Shown: one piece after another, positions 46,365-58,333 of the stretch
Layout: each line of letters begins with the position of its first letter
How positions within the stretch are numbered: the first letter of the stretch is position 1
Assembly: GCA_905250115.1 (NCBI GenBank)
Contig: CAJNOI010000149.1
Span: forward strand, 123,102 to 187,101
DNA from: Adineta steineri
Lineage: Eukaryota > Rotifera > Eurotatoria > Adinetida > Adinetidae
Reading direction: 5' to 3'
Length of the DNA stretch: 64,000 nt
Made by a program: the position numbers and the translations under genes
The notes under the pieces: model-generated
Told to the model about the DNA's origin: nothing
The model's input: the letters and a program-made list of their open reading frames with translations, nothing else
Database searches by the model: none

Positions 46365-46784
46365 TTATTTGAATGTAATTGGAGAAAATTTATATCATGT
46401 CGAAGAATCACCTCATATTTACCAATGCTGCATAAAATTTATGACTTCTCTTACACTTGTGAATCAAAATTTAATTCGTCAATGTTTATTATTTATCTAC
46501 ACCCACAGTATGAAAATGAGATGTAAGTGTCTCGTCAATAGATTATTTCAGATCTTTCTAATGTAATGGATAATCTATCAATAGTATAGTCGCAATTGTA
46601 GACATAATGAGCTTCGATTTTATAAGGTGTATCCTCCTCAAGTATGAAAAGAGTCAAGGGGTACTTGTGCTGTTTTCTATTATTTGCAATATGAACATAA
46701 ATGGTAAACTTCTAGATACTAAATAATAGTTTTCATTTATTTTCTTTTCAAAAATTTTATATTAAAAAGAAAATTTATATTTGT

Positions 46785-47987
46785 TTACACGATTACTGGA
46801 TTACTCGTTAATGGACATTGAGCAAGTTGATATTGATATGGCCGTTGATATGGATTCTGTTGTAGACACTGATAAAGTATATGTTGCACAGAAGCAGAAC
46901 GAGTTGGTGGAATGCCAGGTGGTGGTTGTGAAGTCCAATATATAGGTGGTGTACCATAAGTTAAATAGTATAGAATAGCACCTGCTGACCATATATCAGC
47001 TTTCGATGTCACAGGAGCTCCACCATTCATACATTCTGGTGCACTAAAATATGGAGTACCACCCAATTTTTGCCAATTGTATCTATATATATAATAAAGA
47101 GAATGTGATAAATAAAATCACATCATACTTACCCAACTATTTCTTTCTGTGCAAAACCTAAATCAATGACTTTTAAAATTGGACCAAAGAATACCAAATT
47201 TGCTGGTTTCATATCACAATGTACCTTTAGTTAAACACATTTCTTTCAATATTTTTATAAATACTAACGATTCAATAACTGTTTCTGAAGTGCTATCAAA
47301 AAAAACTATTTTTTTCCGTCATTCTTCGCTTACGACATTATGTTGATAGAGTTCTGAGATGATATTAACCAATTGTATCCAAATATTCTTGCGTTCTCTT
47401 GCTGAAATATAATCATCATCACCCATTCCTGATCCGATGTATTGGGAATGCATCCTATGAAGTTCTTTGACTCGATCTTGCAAAGTCTGATCACCTAATT
47501 CCATAGCTATGAACGCTAGTTTTGTTCGTCCATCAAAATCAAATCCATAGATATTTACAACATGATTTGTTACATTTCGCATTGAAGATGTCATTTCGAC
47601 TTCTGCTTTAAACGAATTGATTAATGCAAGTCGATTTATATTTCTTCTTAGCTTACGAAGATTAAACACTTTGACAGCGGCACGACGACCTGTAATTCCA
47701 ACAAAAAAAAAGATATTAAACTAAAAATCGAAATAAACAATAATATTCACCATCAAGCGTAGTAGATGCCCAAACAGATCCAAATGATCCAGTACCTCGT
47801 CGTTCACGTAAAGTATAAAATTGATTTTTAATACGAAATGTTTGATTTATAAGCCAAATCTTACGATGATATACTGGCTAAAAGGAACGATAGTCTAAAG
47901 TAACGTGAAAAACAAAAAAGTTTTTTTTATACAACAAACTGTACCAAACTTACATGGATATTGATTCCAGTATATGTTATTATACAT
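46785..47987 (-). CDS. Mps1/TTK-like protein kinase
   Basis: Five exons: 47987-47954, 47873-47751, 47689-47334, 47224-47133 and 47082-46785. Phases agree and give 300 residues, essentially a bare kinase domain. Motifs in order: glycine loop RGTGSFGSVW, VAIK-type lysine in RAAVKVF, hinge MELGDQTLQDR, catalytic loop VHCDMKPAN (HRD changed to HCD, catalytic Asp kept), metal-binding DLG in KVIDLGFAQ (in place of DFG), GGTPYFSAPEC for the APE site, and SKADIWSAGAILYYLTYG. The hinge and the YYLTYG segment are closest to the dual-specificity Mps1/TTK group, which acts at kinetochores. No N-terminal TPR region is present, so a different role is possible. The first exon is the least certain. Confidence 0.8.
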
Positions 47988-48847
47988 GTTTAATTTTCTT
48001 TCTAATAAAAAAAAGCAAGTACTATTATATTATATCATTTAAGAACGAAAGAAAATAAATGAATCATTGTTATTAATATATTTATATACTTTTCTTACCT
48101 TTTATTATATGTCAACTACGATTAGAAATTCCTAACTGCAACTAATGTATTGTAATCAATGTAAATTATTCTATTGACTAGTAATGTGATAAAATAATTG
48201 TGAAATATCCATTTTATATATGACTCTAATTAAAAGGAATGAAAAAAAAGGTTTGAACATAAGTAAATGATAGTCAGACACACGTGTTTTTCTATCCTGC
48301 ATGCATTGATTTTTGTTATAGATAAAAAATATGATGACAGATATTAATATACGATGTATCCTTTTTTAATTGAAAAAAAATGAAATGAGTCATAATATTA
48401 GAAAAAAAGGTTATATGTATATAATAGAGTGTGAGTATCTATACCTTGAATGATATTTGATATAAATGTTTTTTTCTTTTTTTGTTCATTAGTTGACTAT
48501 ATTATTAAAAATAGAAAACAATTTTCATATATATTGTAACTCATTTATAAAATTTTGATCGATTCACAAAATATTTCTCATTTTGTAATTACATCATTGA
48601 CTTATTCTTCATTCACGGTAAACAATTTAGCATGATGATTCTTTTCAATTCGTGCTGGTGAGTATGGGCGCGTTTAATATTTACATAGAAAGTTTTGTTA
48701 GATGACATGCATTACTTTTGCATGTGATGTGTTATCAGTATATGAGTTCGATAAAGCCATAACGAAAGAAGTAGGTGCGTGTTGCACTAGTTGATAAGAA
48801 ATAGTTTTTAGTTACAACAACTGCTTATTCAAGACAAAAAACCAAAT
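47988..48847. other. Intergenic
   Basis: Divergent promoter region between the kinase and the P450. AT-rich; no repeat or gene recognised. Confidence 0.55.
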
Positions 48848-50461
48848 ATGATTTTGCTACTAATTTTCGCTGCAGTATTATTGATGTGTTATTACTTGAA
48901 ATTGAAATATTTTACACTTCATGGTCCTTTGCCTGGTATGCCACCACAATTTCTTCTAGGAAATTTAGCTCAGTCAGGTCTTTTGTTTGATAAAGCATCT
49001 CTTCCTGAAGCACACATCGCATTTAAACAGCGATATGGCGATATATATCAATTTTGGATTAGTTCAACACGTCTGATTGTCGTAAATAATTTAAATGACA
49101 TCCAACACATATTTACTCATCGAAATATTTACGATCAAGGCGATATATATGTTCAAAAGTTCAGTATTGTTATCCCACATGGGCTCATTTCGAGTAAAGG
49201 TATGTTGAAGATTTTTTCTGACAAACAAATTTTCATTAATTTATTTAAGGTGCTAAGTATAAACGACATGCAGGACTTACTTTGCCATTATTTCGTCGTG
49301 GAAAGATAGTATCAAATTTCGACTTGATTGTCGATTGTGTGGACAAACTTTTAATTAGATGGCGTACAAAATCCCCTCAACATGTGCATCTAGATATTGT
49401 TCAACAATCCCAAAATCTTCTGCTTGCCATCTTTGGATTAATTGGCTTCGATTATGATATGGAAACTCTCGATAATGATAACGACACAAATAAAAACGAA
49501 CTTACTAAAGCTCTACAATATTTTTTAAGTAATTTCAATATCATGCTCTTCTCACCAAAAATTTTATCTACTATCTACTTTAAACTGAGTTCGCAATATC
49601 GACAATCACAGAAAACCATTGAGCAGTATTTTGATCGAATGATTAAACAAGAATTAGACAATGGAAAAGAATTGATAGCACAACGAAAGAGAACATCTCT
49701 GATAGCGTCGCTCGTTGGTTCGCTTCAACAAGATGAAGAAATGGAGACAAATAAAAGTGAAGAGGATAGAAAAGGTAAATATATATTTATTACTTTGATG
49801 GTCTATTCATTGAGATAATTTTCTATTGATAGGTCTTTCTCGAAATGAATTGCTAGATGAGATGCGTCTCTTTCTCTTGGCTGGTTTTGAAACTACTTCA
49901 ACTGCTTTAGCTTGGTTCATTCATCTCATGAGTAAACATCCACAAGTCCAACAGAATATCAAGACAGAATTATCAAATAACAATAGCCAAGGACTCTTGT
50001 CACTCGATCGGCTCGATTCACTCGTCTATTTGGATTGTGTTATTAAAGAAGTATTTCGTTTTTGTCCACCCATCAATGGAACAGTTCGCACATTGACTGT
50101 AGATGATCGTTTACCAGAAACTGGTGCTCAACTATTTCGAGGTGATCAAATTCTTATTCCATTTCATAGTCTTGCACGAGATACACGTTATTGGTCAATC
50201 GATCCTGAACTTTTCTATCCAGAGAGATTTCTTGGTGCAGATAAGGATCATCATCCTTATGCATTGATTCCATTTGGTGGGGGTCATCGTCAATGTATCG
50301 GGCAAGATTTAGCTCGATTCGAATTAAAGGTAATCGCTGCTAGATTAATGCAATATGTTACATTCGGTGATGGCGGTAATCAAGTTAATTCAGGTGGACA
50401 TCTATCAAAGCTCACTATTATACCCAAACATGTCGGTGTCACTATTGACTTTGACAAATAA
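48848..50461 (+). CDS. Cytochrome P450 (microsomal)
   Basis: Three exons (48848-49199, 49250-49774 and 49833-50461), all in phase 1, giving 501 residues, normal for microsomal P450s. An N-terminal membrane anchor (MILLLIFAAVLLMCYYL) is followed by the proline-rich hinge HGPLPGMPP. The C-helix region is KYKRHAGLTLPLF. The oxygen-binding I-helix AGFETTS is at residues 309-315. The ExxR motif is in KEVFRF, PERF is in YPERFLG, and the haem-binding loop PFGGGHRQCIGQ has the axial Cys at 447. It would catalyse NADPH-dependent mono-oxygenation at the ER membrane. The clan looks like CYP3/CYP4 rather than mitochondrial. Substrate is unknown. Confidence 0.93.
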
Positions 50462-50488
50462 AATAATAAAACTTTTCTTTTTTTCAAA

Positions 50489-50502
50489 AATAAAATTTTA
50501 TT
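50489..50502. terminator. Shared palindromic polyadenylation signal
   Basis: AATAAAATTTTATT reads AATAAA on both strands. It lies 28 bp past the P450 stop and directly beside the stop of the minus-strand NHL remnant (50504-50502). One palindrome could therefore serve both convergent transcripts. Confidence 0.5.
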
Positions 50503-50765
50503 CAAAAAATTATTTCAAATTTTTCAATTCGATCATTTCCCGAATCAACAACGTAAAGATTTCCTTCATTGTCAACATATAAACCACGAGAACCGTTCAA
50601 TTGATTTGATTGATTTTCTCCGCCATTTCCGCCAACAATAATTTCACCTTCTTCTTTTCCTTCATACCAACGCATTATTCGATGATTCCCCCAATCTGCC
50701 ACAAAGACTTGACCAAAATGATCAACAATTACTCTTGTAGGGTTAAACAATTGATTAAGATCTTG
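50502..50765 (-). pseudogene. NHL-repeat gene remnant, 5' truncated
   Basis: About 85 codons of an NHL propeller C-terminus are intact: DLNQLFNPTRVIVDHFGQVF, FVADWGNHRIMRW, GGNGGENQSNQLNGSRGLYV and LYVVDSGNDRIEKF, then a stop. Upstream, coding similarity ends at once and the sequence becomes a TGTGGG-type hairpin (50762-50825). No signal peptide, Cys domain or other blades were found. A functional propeller needs six or so blades, so this is a fragment. Confidence 0.75.
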
Positions 50766-50825
50766 AGGGTGTGGGTGAGTGTCTCTTCTCTTAGCTCACA
50801 CTCACGCTCACATCCATACTCTTGA
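50762..50825. repeat. TGTGGG-type hairpin at the NHL truncation point
   Basis: Left TCTTGAGGGTGTGGGTGAG, spacer TCTCTTCTCTTAG, right CACACTCACGCTCACATCC ending ACTCTTGAT. The NHL coding remnant abuts its left end. Confidence 0.8.
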
Positions 50826-51666
50826 TAAGCAATGCGTCCAATAAGAGTCAAGATCGCATCCAAATCGAATCATTCATGTCTTTTTTCTCACTCGTTTTCT
50901 TGTTTTACACCTTCCACTTTTTATGTCGTCATATCGAAACTATTTTGTGAGGAAATCAAAAAGCTCAGCTTGAAGTGCTTCAATCAAACAGAGAGTAAAC
51001 ACACGAATGTTGCTGCAACTCCAATGTTACATAAATCAAGAACGGTACGCATTCAATCGTAGACATTTTTTTCACTCGAGAACGGAAGTTAATAACAAAA
51101 TAATTGGTGAGTTTCTGTTAACTTTTATCAACGCTTTTTATTTGGTTTATTTGAATATGCCTGGATCTTGGTCACAAGATGATTATTTGAAGAAAAAAAG
51201 AACTTTTTTTATGAGCGCTTTCTGTAAGAAAGAAATCCGAATTTATTATTATTTTTTTTGAAGTCTTATAGCCAATATTCTCGGTTTAGTTGAAATTGTT
51301 CTCAACGGATGTAGAAATTTAAGAGTCTATTTATCTTAATCATGTAAAACTATTTATGAAATCTTTGCCATTACTAAGCACTTGAATATATTTTAAAACT
51401 AATGGACGCTTTTACTTGATAATGCAATAGATCTAAATATATTTTAATGGAGTTTATTGCAATGAGCCTATAAAGCGTGAAAACATTTGTATTCTCATAT
51501 AATTGCATGCATTATTCTTTTGTGATAAAGGCATGTCTTCGATTTTAAGAATGACGTACTTTATATCAATTTAAATTATATAGTCTGCTGTATTATTTAG
51601 TTGAGCTTCTTCATTTTTTTTTTCAGGTAAGATAAAAACTGTTGTTAAAATTAAACGCATAGCATT
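50826..51666. other. Intergenic
   Basis: No supported gene or repeat. It includes the 5' flank of the receptor gene at 51667. Confidence 0.5.
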
Positions 51667-52721
51667 ATGTTGATGTCTATGACTATTGATATGAGCACAA
51701 AGTTTCTTTCTCGCTCATTATTTGACTTAAATAACTTAACTTATTCTATAAATTTTAGTATCATCAATCACTTTATTTTAATATACATACTTGAGATCAT
51801 GGCAGATCTCTCACGTATCTTATTTTTTGTAAAAGTCATTGTATTCGGAATTTGTATAATGCTTACACTATTTTATTCTCTTTTGATGTTGTTTATTACT
51901 CGTTTACATAAACGTATTAATATCCTTACACTTAATATTTGTATTAGTTCGATTAGCATTAGTGTTTATTTCACAGTCTTTTTTGTAATGTATGAGTATT
52001 TTAGTGAATATTTATTCACTGAAATGACTTGCCATTTCTTATTCTATATTCAATCATTCTGTCTTTGTCAATGTGCATTTTCATTTGTTACACTTACTAT
52101 TAATCGATTCTTTACGATCATATATCATTCAAAAATATTTTTTAAAACAAAGAAATTCATGGCAATATGTGTTGCAAGTCAGTGGATTATTGGAGGTCTT
52201 GTCTCATTACCATTTACATTTTATATTTCACCGGTAAAGAATTTTTCTAAATAAACATTTAAGAGATAGATTTTCATTTTTTAAATGTGATAATTTTTAG
52301 TATTGCGCTGTTCCACAATGGCTATTGTTTTACACAGTACTCATTTTTATAATAGTTCCGGCATTGATTACTCTTATTATAAATCTTAAAATATTCAAAC
52401 ATGTTCATGATTCATCCAAGAGAATACACCAACAAATGACGGCAACTACAGGAACTATAATCATTCGTCAACAACCAGCAATTAATCGACGTGATTTATC
52501 TCTATTGAAACATGATCTTTATGTTTTCAATGTTTATTATTGGATGGACTCCAATTTTTTCTCTTGAAGCTATTGATTATGCCTACGCTGTTAGTGAACT
52601 TGTGTACTCACTTTTACAAGTTTTCTCTGTTATCAGCTTGCTCGTTTGTACGATAGATTTGTTACTATGCAATCAAGATTTAAAACGATTTGTAAAGGAA
52701 ACAATTTTACAATGCTTTTAA
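51667..52721 (+). CDS. Seven-TM receptor, frameshifted before TM6
   Basis: Exon 1 is 51667-52233 and exon 2 is 52301-52721, phase 0. Exon 1 gives an N-terminus with glycosylation sites (NLTYS, NFS), TM1-TM4 and a Cys before TM3 (EMTCHFLF). TM3 ends LTINRFFTIIYH in place of DRY. Exon 2 starts YCAVPQWLLFYTVLIF (TM5). After INRRDLSLLKH the frame shifts at about 52511-52514 by a net +1. The other frame continues MIFMFSMFIIGWTPIF (TM6, with the usual WTP kink) and TM7 to KETILQCF. In the unshifted frame translation would end at 52567. The rest of the protein is intact, so this is either a very young pseudogene or an indel error. Confidence 0.75.
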
Positions 52722-52749
52722 ATATATGTAACATATTTTTATCGTACAT

Positions 52750-52793
52750 CTTGAGGCTGTGGGTGTGTGTTCTCTATTTTGTTGATCTCACAA
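52750..52793. repeat. TGTGGG-type element between convergent genes
   Basis: CTTGAGGCTGTGGGTGTGTG with only a weak C arm (GATCTCACAATT). It lies 28 bp past the receptor stop and 92 bp before the MetRS stop, between convergent genes. Confidence 0.6.
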
Positions 52794-52884
52794 TTAAATA
52801 AAGTCTCATAGAAAAAAAAACTAAGAAACAGAATAGATCATGAATATATTTATTCTTTTTTTTTCATCGTTAAATAAAACTTTT

Positions 52885-55094
52885 TCAAAATCTTCTTTGA
52901 CCACCAAAACGTTTACGATATTGTTCAGCCAAATCACTTTTTATACGTTTAAATAATGGTCGAGCTTGTCCCACTGTGTGACCAGCTGGTAAATAACAAT
53001 GAAAAGCATTTTCTAATGCATGATTAGATTCTTTCATATTAAGTTGTTCTCGTATTTCATTCGATGTTGTTGGCATAAATGGTTGAAGAACCAATGAAAG
53101 TAAATAAACAAGATTTAATGCAAGAGCAATACTTATTTCAGCATCAGCTCTAAAATCATTATATATTTTCATGAAGAAACAAAACTGTACAAAAAAAAGA
53201 CTTACCGATCAGCATCAGAACCTTTACATTTTATCCATGGTTCTTTCATTTGTAAATATTGATTACCAAAGCGGGACATACGTAAAACACATTTAAGACC
53301 ATCACGAAGTCTTGTTTTTTCCATAACTTCTAAATAAGCATTCAATTCATTTGTAATTTGTGCAACAAATAATTGATCCAGTGGTGTTTCTAATTTAGTA
53401 GCATTACCAATTTTACCAGCAAAATTCTCTTCACAAAAAGTAATAGCTCTAAATATGTAAGACTATTGTTTGAATATATATAAAATATTTTCTTTATTTA
53501 CCGATTAATAAAATTGCCAAGATTATTTACTAATTCTGAGTTATTTTTTAACATTAAATCAGTCCATGAAAAGTTACTATCCTATAAAAATTCATATGAT
53601 AATAATTGAATTGAATTAAATTAAATGATTTCATTTACTGTAGTTTCTGGTCGAATATATAAAAGATAAAATCTCCATATATCCGATGGAATTTCTGTAT
53701 CTTGAGCATGATCACCAAACACACCAATACCACGACTCTTTGAAAATTTTGCACCTTCATAATTAAGATAATCTATAATATGAAAAAAATAAGAATTTCT
53801 AAATAAAAGTCTTCAATAATTAAAAATTCATATTAACCTATGCCAGAAAGATGATTAACAACTGTAAAAGTATCTTGTGACCCTAGAAGACAAGATGGAA
53901 AGATGACGGCATGGAATGGTACATTATCTTTAGCCATAAATTGAAATAATTCAACTTTATCTGGTTGTTGCCACCATTGTTCCCAATTATCCGTATAGTT
54001 TGCTGTTATTGATAGATAACCAATGGGTGCATCAAACCAAACATAAAAAACTTTGTCAGTATAACCTTCTAAGGGTACTTGTGTTCCCCATTTAAGATCA
54101 CGTGTAATACATCGTGGTTTAAGACCTTCATTAAGCCATGCTTCAGTAATACTGCTGGCTGTATTTGTCCAATGACCTGTCTTACTTGATTTGTCGAACC
54201 ATGATCGAACATCTGGCTGTAATTTTGGTAAATCAAGAAACAGATGATCGGATTTTTTAATTTGTGGTGTATTACGACAAATTCGACATTTTGGTTCAAC
54301 TAGTTCGATAGTATTAATTAATTTTCCACATTTATCGCATTGATCACCACGAGCATCATTATATTTGCATGCTGGATTTGGACATGTACCAGCAACATAC
54401 TGATCAGCCAAAAATCTTGAAATTAAATAATATATTTAAAATTGAGAATAAAAATATCTTTACCGTTGACAAGTATCACAATATAATTGTTCAACAATAT
54501 CTTTAAACACAAGATCACGTTTATGTAATTTCCAAAAAATATCTTGACAAATTTCAGTTTGTTTTTGTGTAGATGTACGTCCAAAATAATCAAAATCTAA
54601 TTGAAACCATTTATAGATTTTTGTATGTATATCATAATATTTATCACAAATTTGTCTTGGTGTACATTTTTCTTCTAATGCTTTTGTTTCTGTTGCTGTA
54701 CCATATTCATCTGTACCACAAATATATAAAGTATTGTAATTTCTCAATCGACAATATCGAGCAAAAACATCAGCACTTAATAATGCACCAATAAGATTAC
54801 CTAAATGTGGTACATTGTTTACATAAGGTAAAGCACTTGTGATTAAAATATTTCGAGCATCAGATTTAGGTAGTCTATAATTAACAAATATTTTTTTTTG
54901 AAATTTTATACTAGTAATATTAAAATATCTTACATCTTTTCATCAGGTTTTTTTTGATTAGCTAATAATGGTTTTTTAACCCATTCATTCAAAGCCTTTT
55001 CAACTTCTTCTGGTGTTCGATCAAAATGAAGTTTTTCTGCCATTGCTTCCTCAACTTTTAAATTTTGTAAATTAAGATCGTTTGAGGTTGCCAT
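52885..55094 (-). CDS. Methionyl-tRNA synthetase, cytosolic type
   Basis: Seven exons: 55094-54934, 54874-54464, 54415-53838, 53772-53639, 53581-53502, 53448-53206 and 53149-52885. Phases agree and the sum gives 623 residues. The HIGH-type motif is in [19 protein letters not shown]. The zinc-knuckle region has [19 protein letters not shown] and CRIC. The KMSKS-type loop is [13 protein letters not shown], and the anticodon-binding helix region includes [11 protein letters not shown]. The C-terminus [18 protein letters not shown] to QRRF matches the end of the animal catalytic core. The N-terminal GST-like domain and C-terminal tRNA-binding appendix of vertebrate MetRS are absent. It charges tRNA-Met with methionine in the cytosol and should be essential. 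Symbol given by function. Confidence 0.93.
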
Positions 55095-55127
55095 TATCTA
55101 AAATAATTCGTCTACAAATATGTTTAC

Positions 55128-55130
<3 letters not shown>

Positions 55131-55158
<28 letters not shown>
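55131..55158. repeat. TA microsatellite
   Basis: About 13 TA units with one interruption, 40 bp upstream of the MetRS start codon. Confidence 0.85.
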
Positions 55159-55744
55159 CTCATTGCTGTTGCAATGTGGTTTATCTGACGCAATATATGA
55201 TCATTCATTCATGTGTCATAACGTAACCATTTTCTTTTCTTTCGTTCTTGTTCTACATCACATGAAAGATATCAGACATAAAAGAATGGAAAAAAAAGAT
55301 TGCGCATATTATATATTCATTCTAAAACTATAATGGTAAGCCTTCAAAAGGCCTATGACTTATGCTTTTACCAGCAGATTTGATTCTTGGTAATGCATTT
55401 CAGCTCGATAGAATCATATCGTGCAGTTTAAATATAAAAAAGTTCTAAATTTAATGCTGATTCAAATTATGTAATTCTTATTGCTAAGCTGTTTATATAA
55501 ATACGATTTTGAGAGCAAAAGATAATTAGTATATACAGCCATCTATAACATTCATCGTAACCTTTCTATAAAAACGTTTTTAAAAAAAATTCTGTCGAGA
55601 CAGAAAAATATAGATATCACTAATGAGAAGTGCATCTGCTTTTAATTGCACGAAAGAAACATCTTTTCACTGCTCTGACAGTACACCATAAGAAGAAAAA
55701 CAAACAAGAGATATACTAAATATATCCTTTAAATACGTACTTGT

Positions 55745-55985
55745 CTTGAAGATTTACTAATTCGTTTACTTGTATCGAAACTATTTGACCATTCATCTTG
55801 TAATAAACGAATAGGACTACTAGTTTTTTTTGTTAAATTTTAATTTGGTTTTGGACTAAAGGAAAAAGCACGACTTAATCGTTTATTTGCTTTATGAAGT
55901 CCACGTTTCAATGCTAAACTAAGTAAGTTTAAACTACTCGTTGATCTTGAATTTGAATCAATTTCTGAATTTTCAAGTGATATTT
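55745..55985 (-). pseudogene. Coding remnant of unknown gene
   Basis: On the minus strand a frame reads ENSEIDSNSRSTSSLNLL, LALKRGLHKANKRLSRAFSF and SPKPN. It then meets a TAA (55842-55840) and continues NLTKKTSSPIRLLQDEW, SNSFDTSKRISKSSRQ. Composition (Ser/Lys/Arg-rich, balanced codons) looks like genuine protein rather than random AT-rich DNA. No start, no partner exons and no recognised family, so a decayed 3' exon is the best reading. Confidence 0.45.
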
Positions 55986-56062
55986 AAGAGAACAGTACAT
56001 ATGATGATTATGATTTGAATTATGAATTGTTTGAATAAGTGAAGAATAAATAACAATCAAAA

Positions 56063-56119
56063 TAGGGTGTGGATGCGGATCTTCTTCAATCTCCACACCC
56101 ACACCCACACTCACACACT
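56063..56119. repeat. TGTGGG-type hairpin
   Basis: Left TAGGGTGTGGATGCGGATC, right CTCCACACCCACACCCACAC continuing in CACA units. Confidence 0.8.
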
Positions 56120-56239
56120 TTCCTAGAGATGAATAAACAAATGAGGCACGTTGTTCGGAAGAAATGAAATAAATCTGAACATTAAAAGAATTATAAATGT
56201 GTCGACGAGAGTCAAAGAATTATAAAAATTAAAGCCTCT

Positions 56240-56309
56240 TCGGGATGTGGGTGTGATGGTGTATGAGAACGAATTTCTTCTGCTCGTACATCCACATCTA
56301 CACATTCTC
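56240..56309. repeat. TGTGGG-type hairpin
   Basis: Left CGGGATGTGGGTGTGATGG, right TACATCCACATCTACACATT. A lone G arm (TGTGTGGGTGGGTGTGAGTG) follows at 56355-56378. Confidence 0.75.
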
Positions 56310-56739
56310 TTTAAAAGACATTTACACTCTCAAAACGGTTGCATCAATGAGGTTATGTGTGGGTGGGTGTGAGTGTCTATATTTGAGAGAAGATCAGATC
56401 TGCTAATGTAATTACGGGTTGACTCTTCGATACTCGATTCACATGAGTTTAACATTTTACTCTTCTTCTCTTTTTTCTCTCGAATACAGAAAGCCATTAT
56501 GCGTCGTCAAACGTATTTCTTCCCTCCTTTGACTATTGCACACCAAATGAGTAAATTGAATTGCGAAATAACGCTGTCACCATATTTTATTGCGTCCTTT
56601 TTGAAAGATATTTCATCACCTAACGACTGATCAACTTCTTTTGCTAGTGGGGCATTTGAAAAATATTTTCTGTGATGGAAAAAATATCGGCATCGACATC
56701 GTCGTATCGTTCTCGTTTCTTCAATCTGATCCATGAAAC

Positions 56740-56784
56740 GGATGTGGGTGTATACCGCGTTAACAGATGAATACCACATCCACT
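56740..56784. repeat. TGTGGG-type hairpin
   Basis: Left GGATGTGGGTGTATACC, right ATACCACATCCACTT. The inner arm TGTGG against CCACA is exact. Confidence 0.65.
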
Positions 56785-56948
56785 TCGACACCAGCGGTCA
56801 ATCCAGAATCAGACTGAACATTCTCGTGAAACAAGATAGATTTGTGCTTCTTCACAGCAATTATTTTTGTCTATTACTTGTTACCTAACATCTCAGTTGA
56901 CTGGAGAAAGTTTTGCAGTCATATTTATAGTAGAGCTCACTTTTTCAG

Positions 56949-57000
56949 TGAATGGTGTGGATTCATGTTGTCTTCAGCCATACCCATACCCACCCCCATG
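56949..57000. repeat. TGTGGG-type element, mainly C arm
   Basis: GAATGGTGTGGATTC on the left and CATACCCATACCCACCCCC on the right. Confidence 0.55.
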
Positions 57001-57267
57001 GTTCAGAACTCTTGTTCTCTCAATTGTCTGATAAAAAGGTTTCAAACCGAGTTCGGGAGAAACTTTCAAATCGACAGGCATTCGAAACTCATTTTGAATA
57101 AACCCAAAGAAAAAGTACCATTGTAACGGACCATGAAGCATATTTCTTAATTTTAAAGAGAGAATGGTGTGCTTATGTGGATGGCGACAATGCAATGAAA
57201 AAATCGACATACAACAACAGCACAAAAAGATAAAAGATCATTTTCGCGCAGCTATATTTATTTATTA

Positions 57268-57312
57268 AGATGTGGGTGTGTTCTATTGCAGATATTCCCA
57301 CGTTCACACTCT
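57268..57312. repeat. TGTGGG-type hairpin
   Basis: Left AAGATGTGGGTGTG, right TTCCCACGTTCACACTCTTC. Confidence 0.6.
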
Positions 57313-57554
57313 TCTTCATTCCAAGTATTTTTATGACACAGGCAGTTTATATTTCGCATAGCTCTTTAAAAAAATATTTCATTTACTTGGAAGAAACCAG
57401 CAAGAAAGTCAGAGATTTATATTTCATTTCTTTTTTTGCTGCAATAAAATATAATGTTGACTATCGTTTTCTGTTTTTTTATGATTCTGTATATGATATC
57501 ATAAAATATAATAGAATGAGTGAGAGTGAATCAGCTATTGCTATTACTTTTTTC

Positions 57555-57600
57555 TTGGGTCTGAGTGGGGTTATGAGATGATAGATACTCACACCCTTCT
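57555..57600. repeat. TGTGGG-type hairpin (degenerate)
   Basis: Left TTGGGTCTGAGTGGGG, right GATACTCACACCCTTCT. Confidence 0.55.
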
Positions 57601-58333
57601 TTTGACTTTAATTGATTATATTTATATTATTAGATTATTATCTTGTTAATCTACTATAGGAACAATAAATCTTTTAATGTTAAAAAAAATATCGAATGTC
57701 GTGATTTTTTCTTTTTACCTATAATTTGTATTTGTTCTTTGACAAACATGAGTAACAATTACAGCAGCGAAAGAAATAATGATGACTGCATTGCGAAAAG
57801 AACTCGTTGAAAGTCATACGATAAGAAAAATGCTTAGTTGGAAAAAATACGGTTGTTATTGGTATGTTTTTCTTCCTATATATTCAGCAAACAAAAAGTC
57901 AGAAATAAGAAAAAAAACCCAGTTATTGTGATAATTAAGCAAAGTAAAATGTCTATAAGACGTGAGTAATAGAGACAAAAATCATTCATAGCCGTCGACA
58001 ACTACAAAAATTCTTTTACATTTCGTCACCATGTGAGTAACTATTTTGTCAGGTATTTAAATGAGCAGAACATTGAAATAGCTTTTGATTGACTAAAGTC
58101 GATCGAAAAAAAACAGTCTCTTCACAGAAATTAGCAAATTTGATAATGGTAACTATTTGTGTCTTCACATTAGAGTTTCAAAAGTAAATGTAATTTAGCG
58201 TAAAATCTTGACGTATATCTAGAGAATGTTATTGCGTTATAACTTGTTTGAACTTTTACTAAAAACATTTGAGCATTAGAGAATCAACTGACTTTTCATA
58301 TCAATCACTCAAATCTGATGTTAAGATTTTATT

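Larger units (their letters stand above)
45101..46784. other. Intergenic
   Basis: 5' flank of the Cys-rich gene, the second copy of the duplicated segment, one TGTGGG-type hairpin (46305) and no further gene. Confidence 0.5.
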
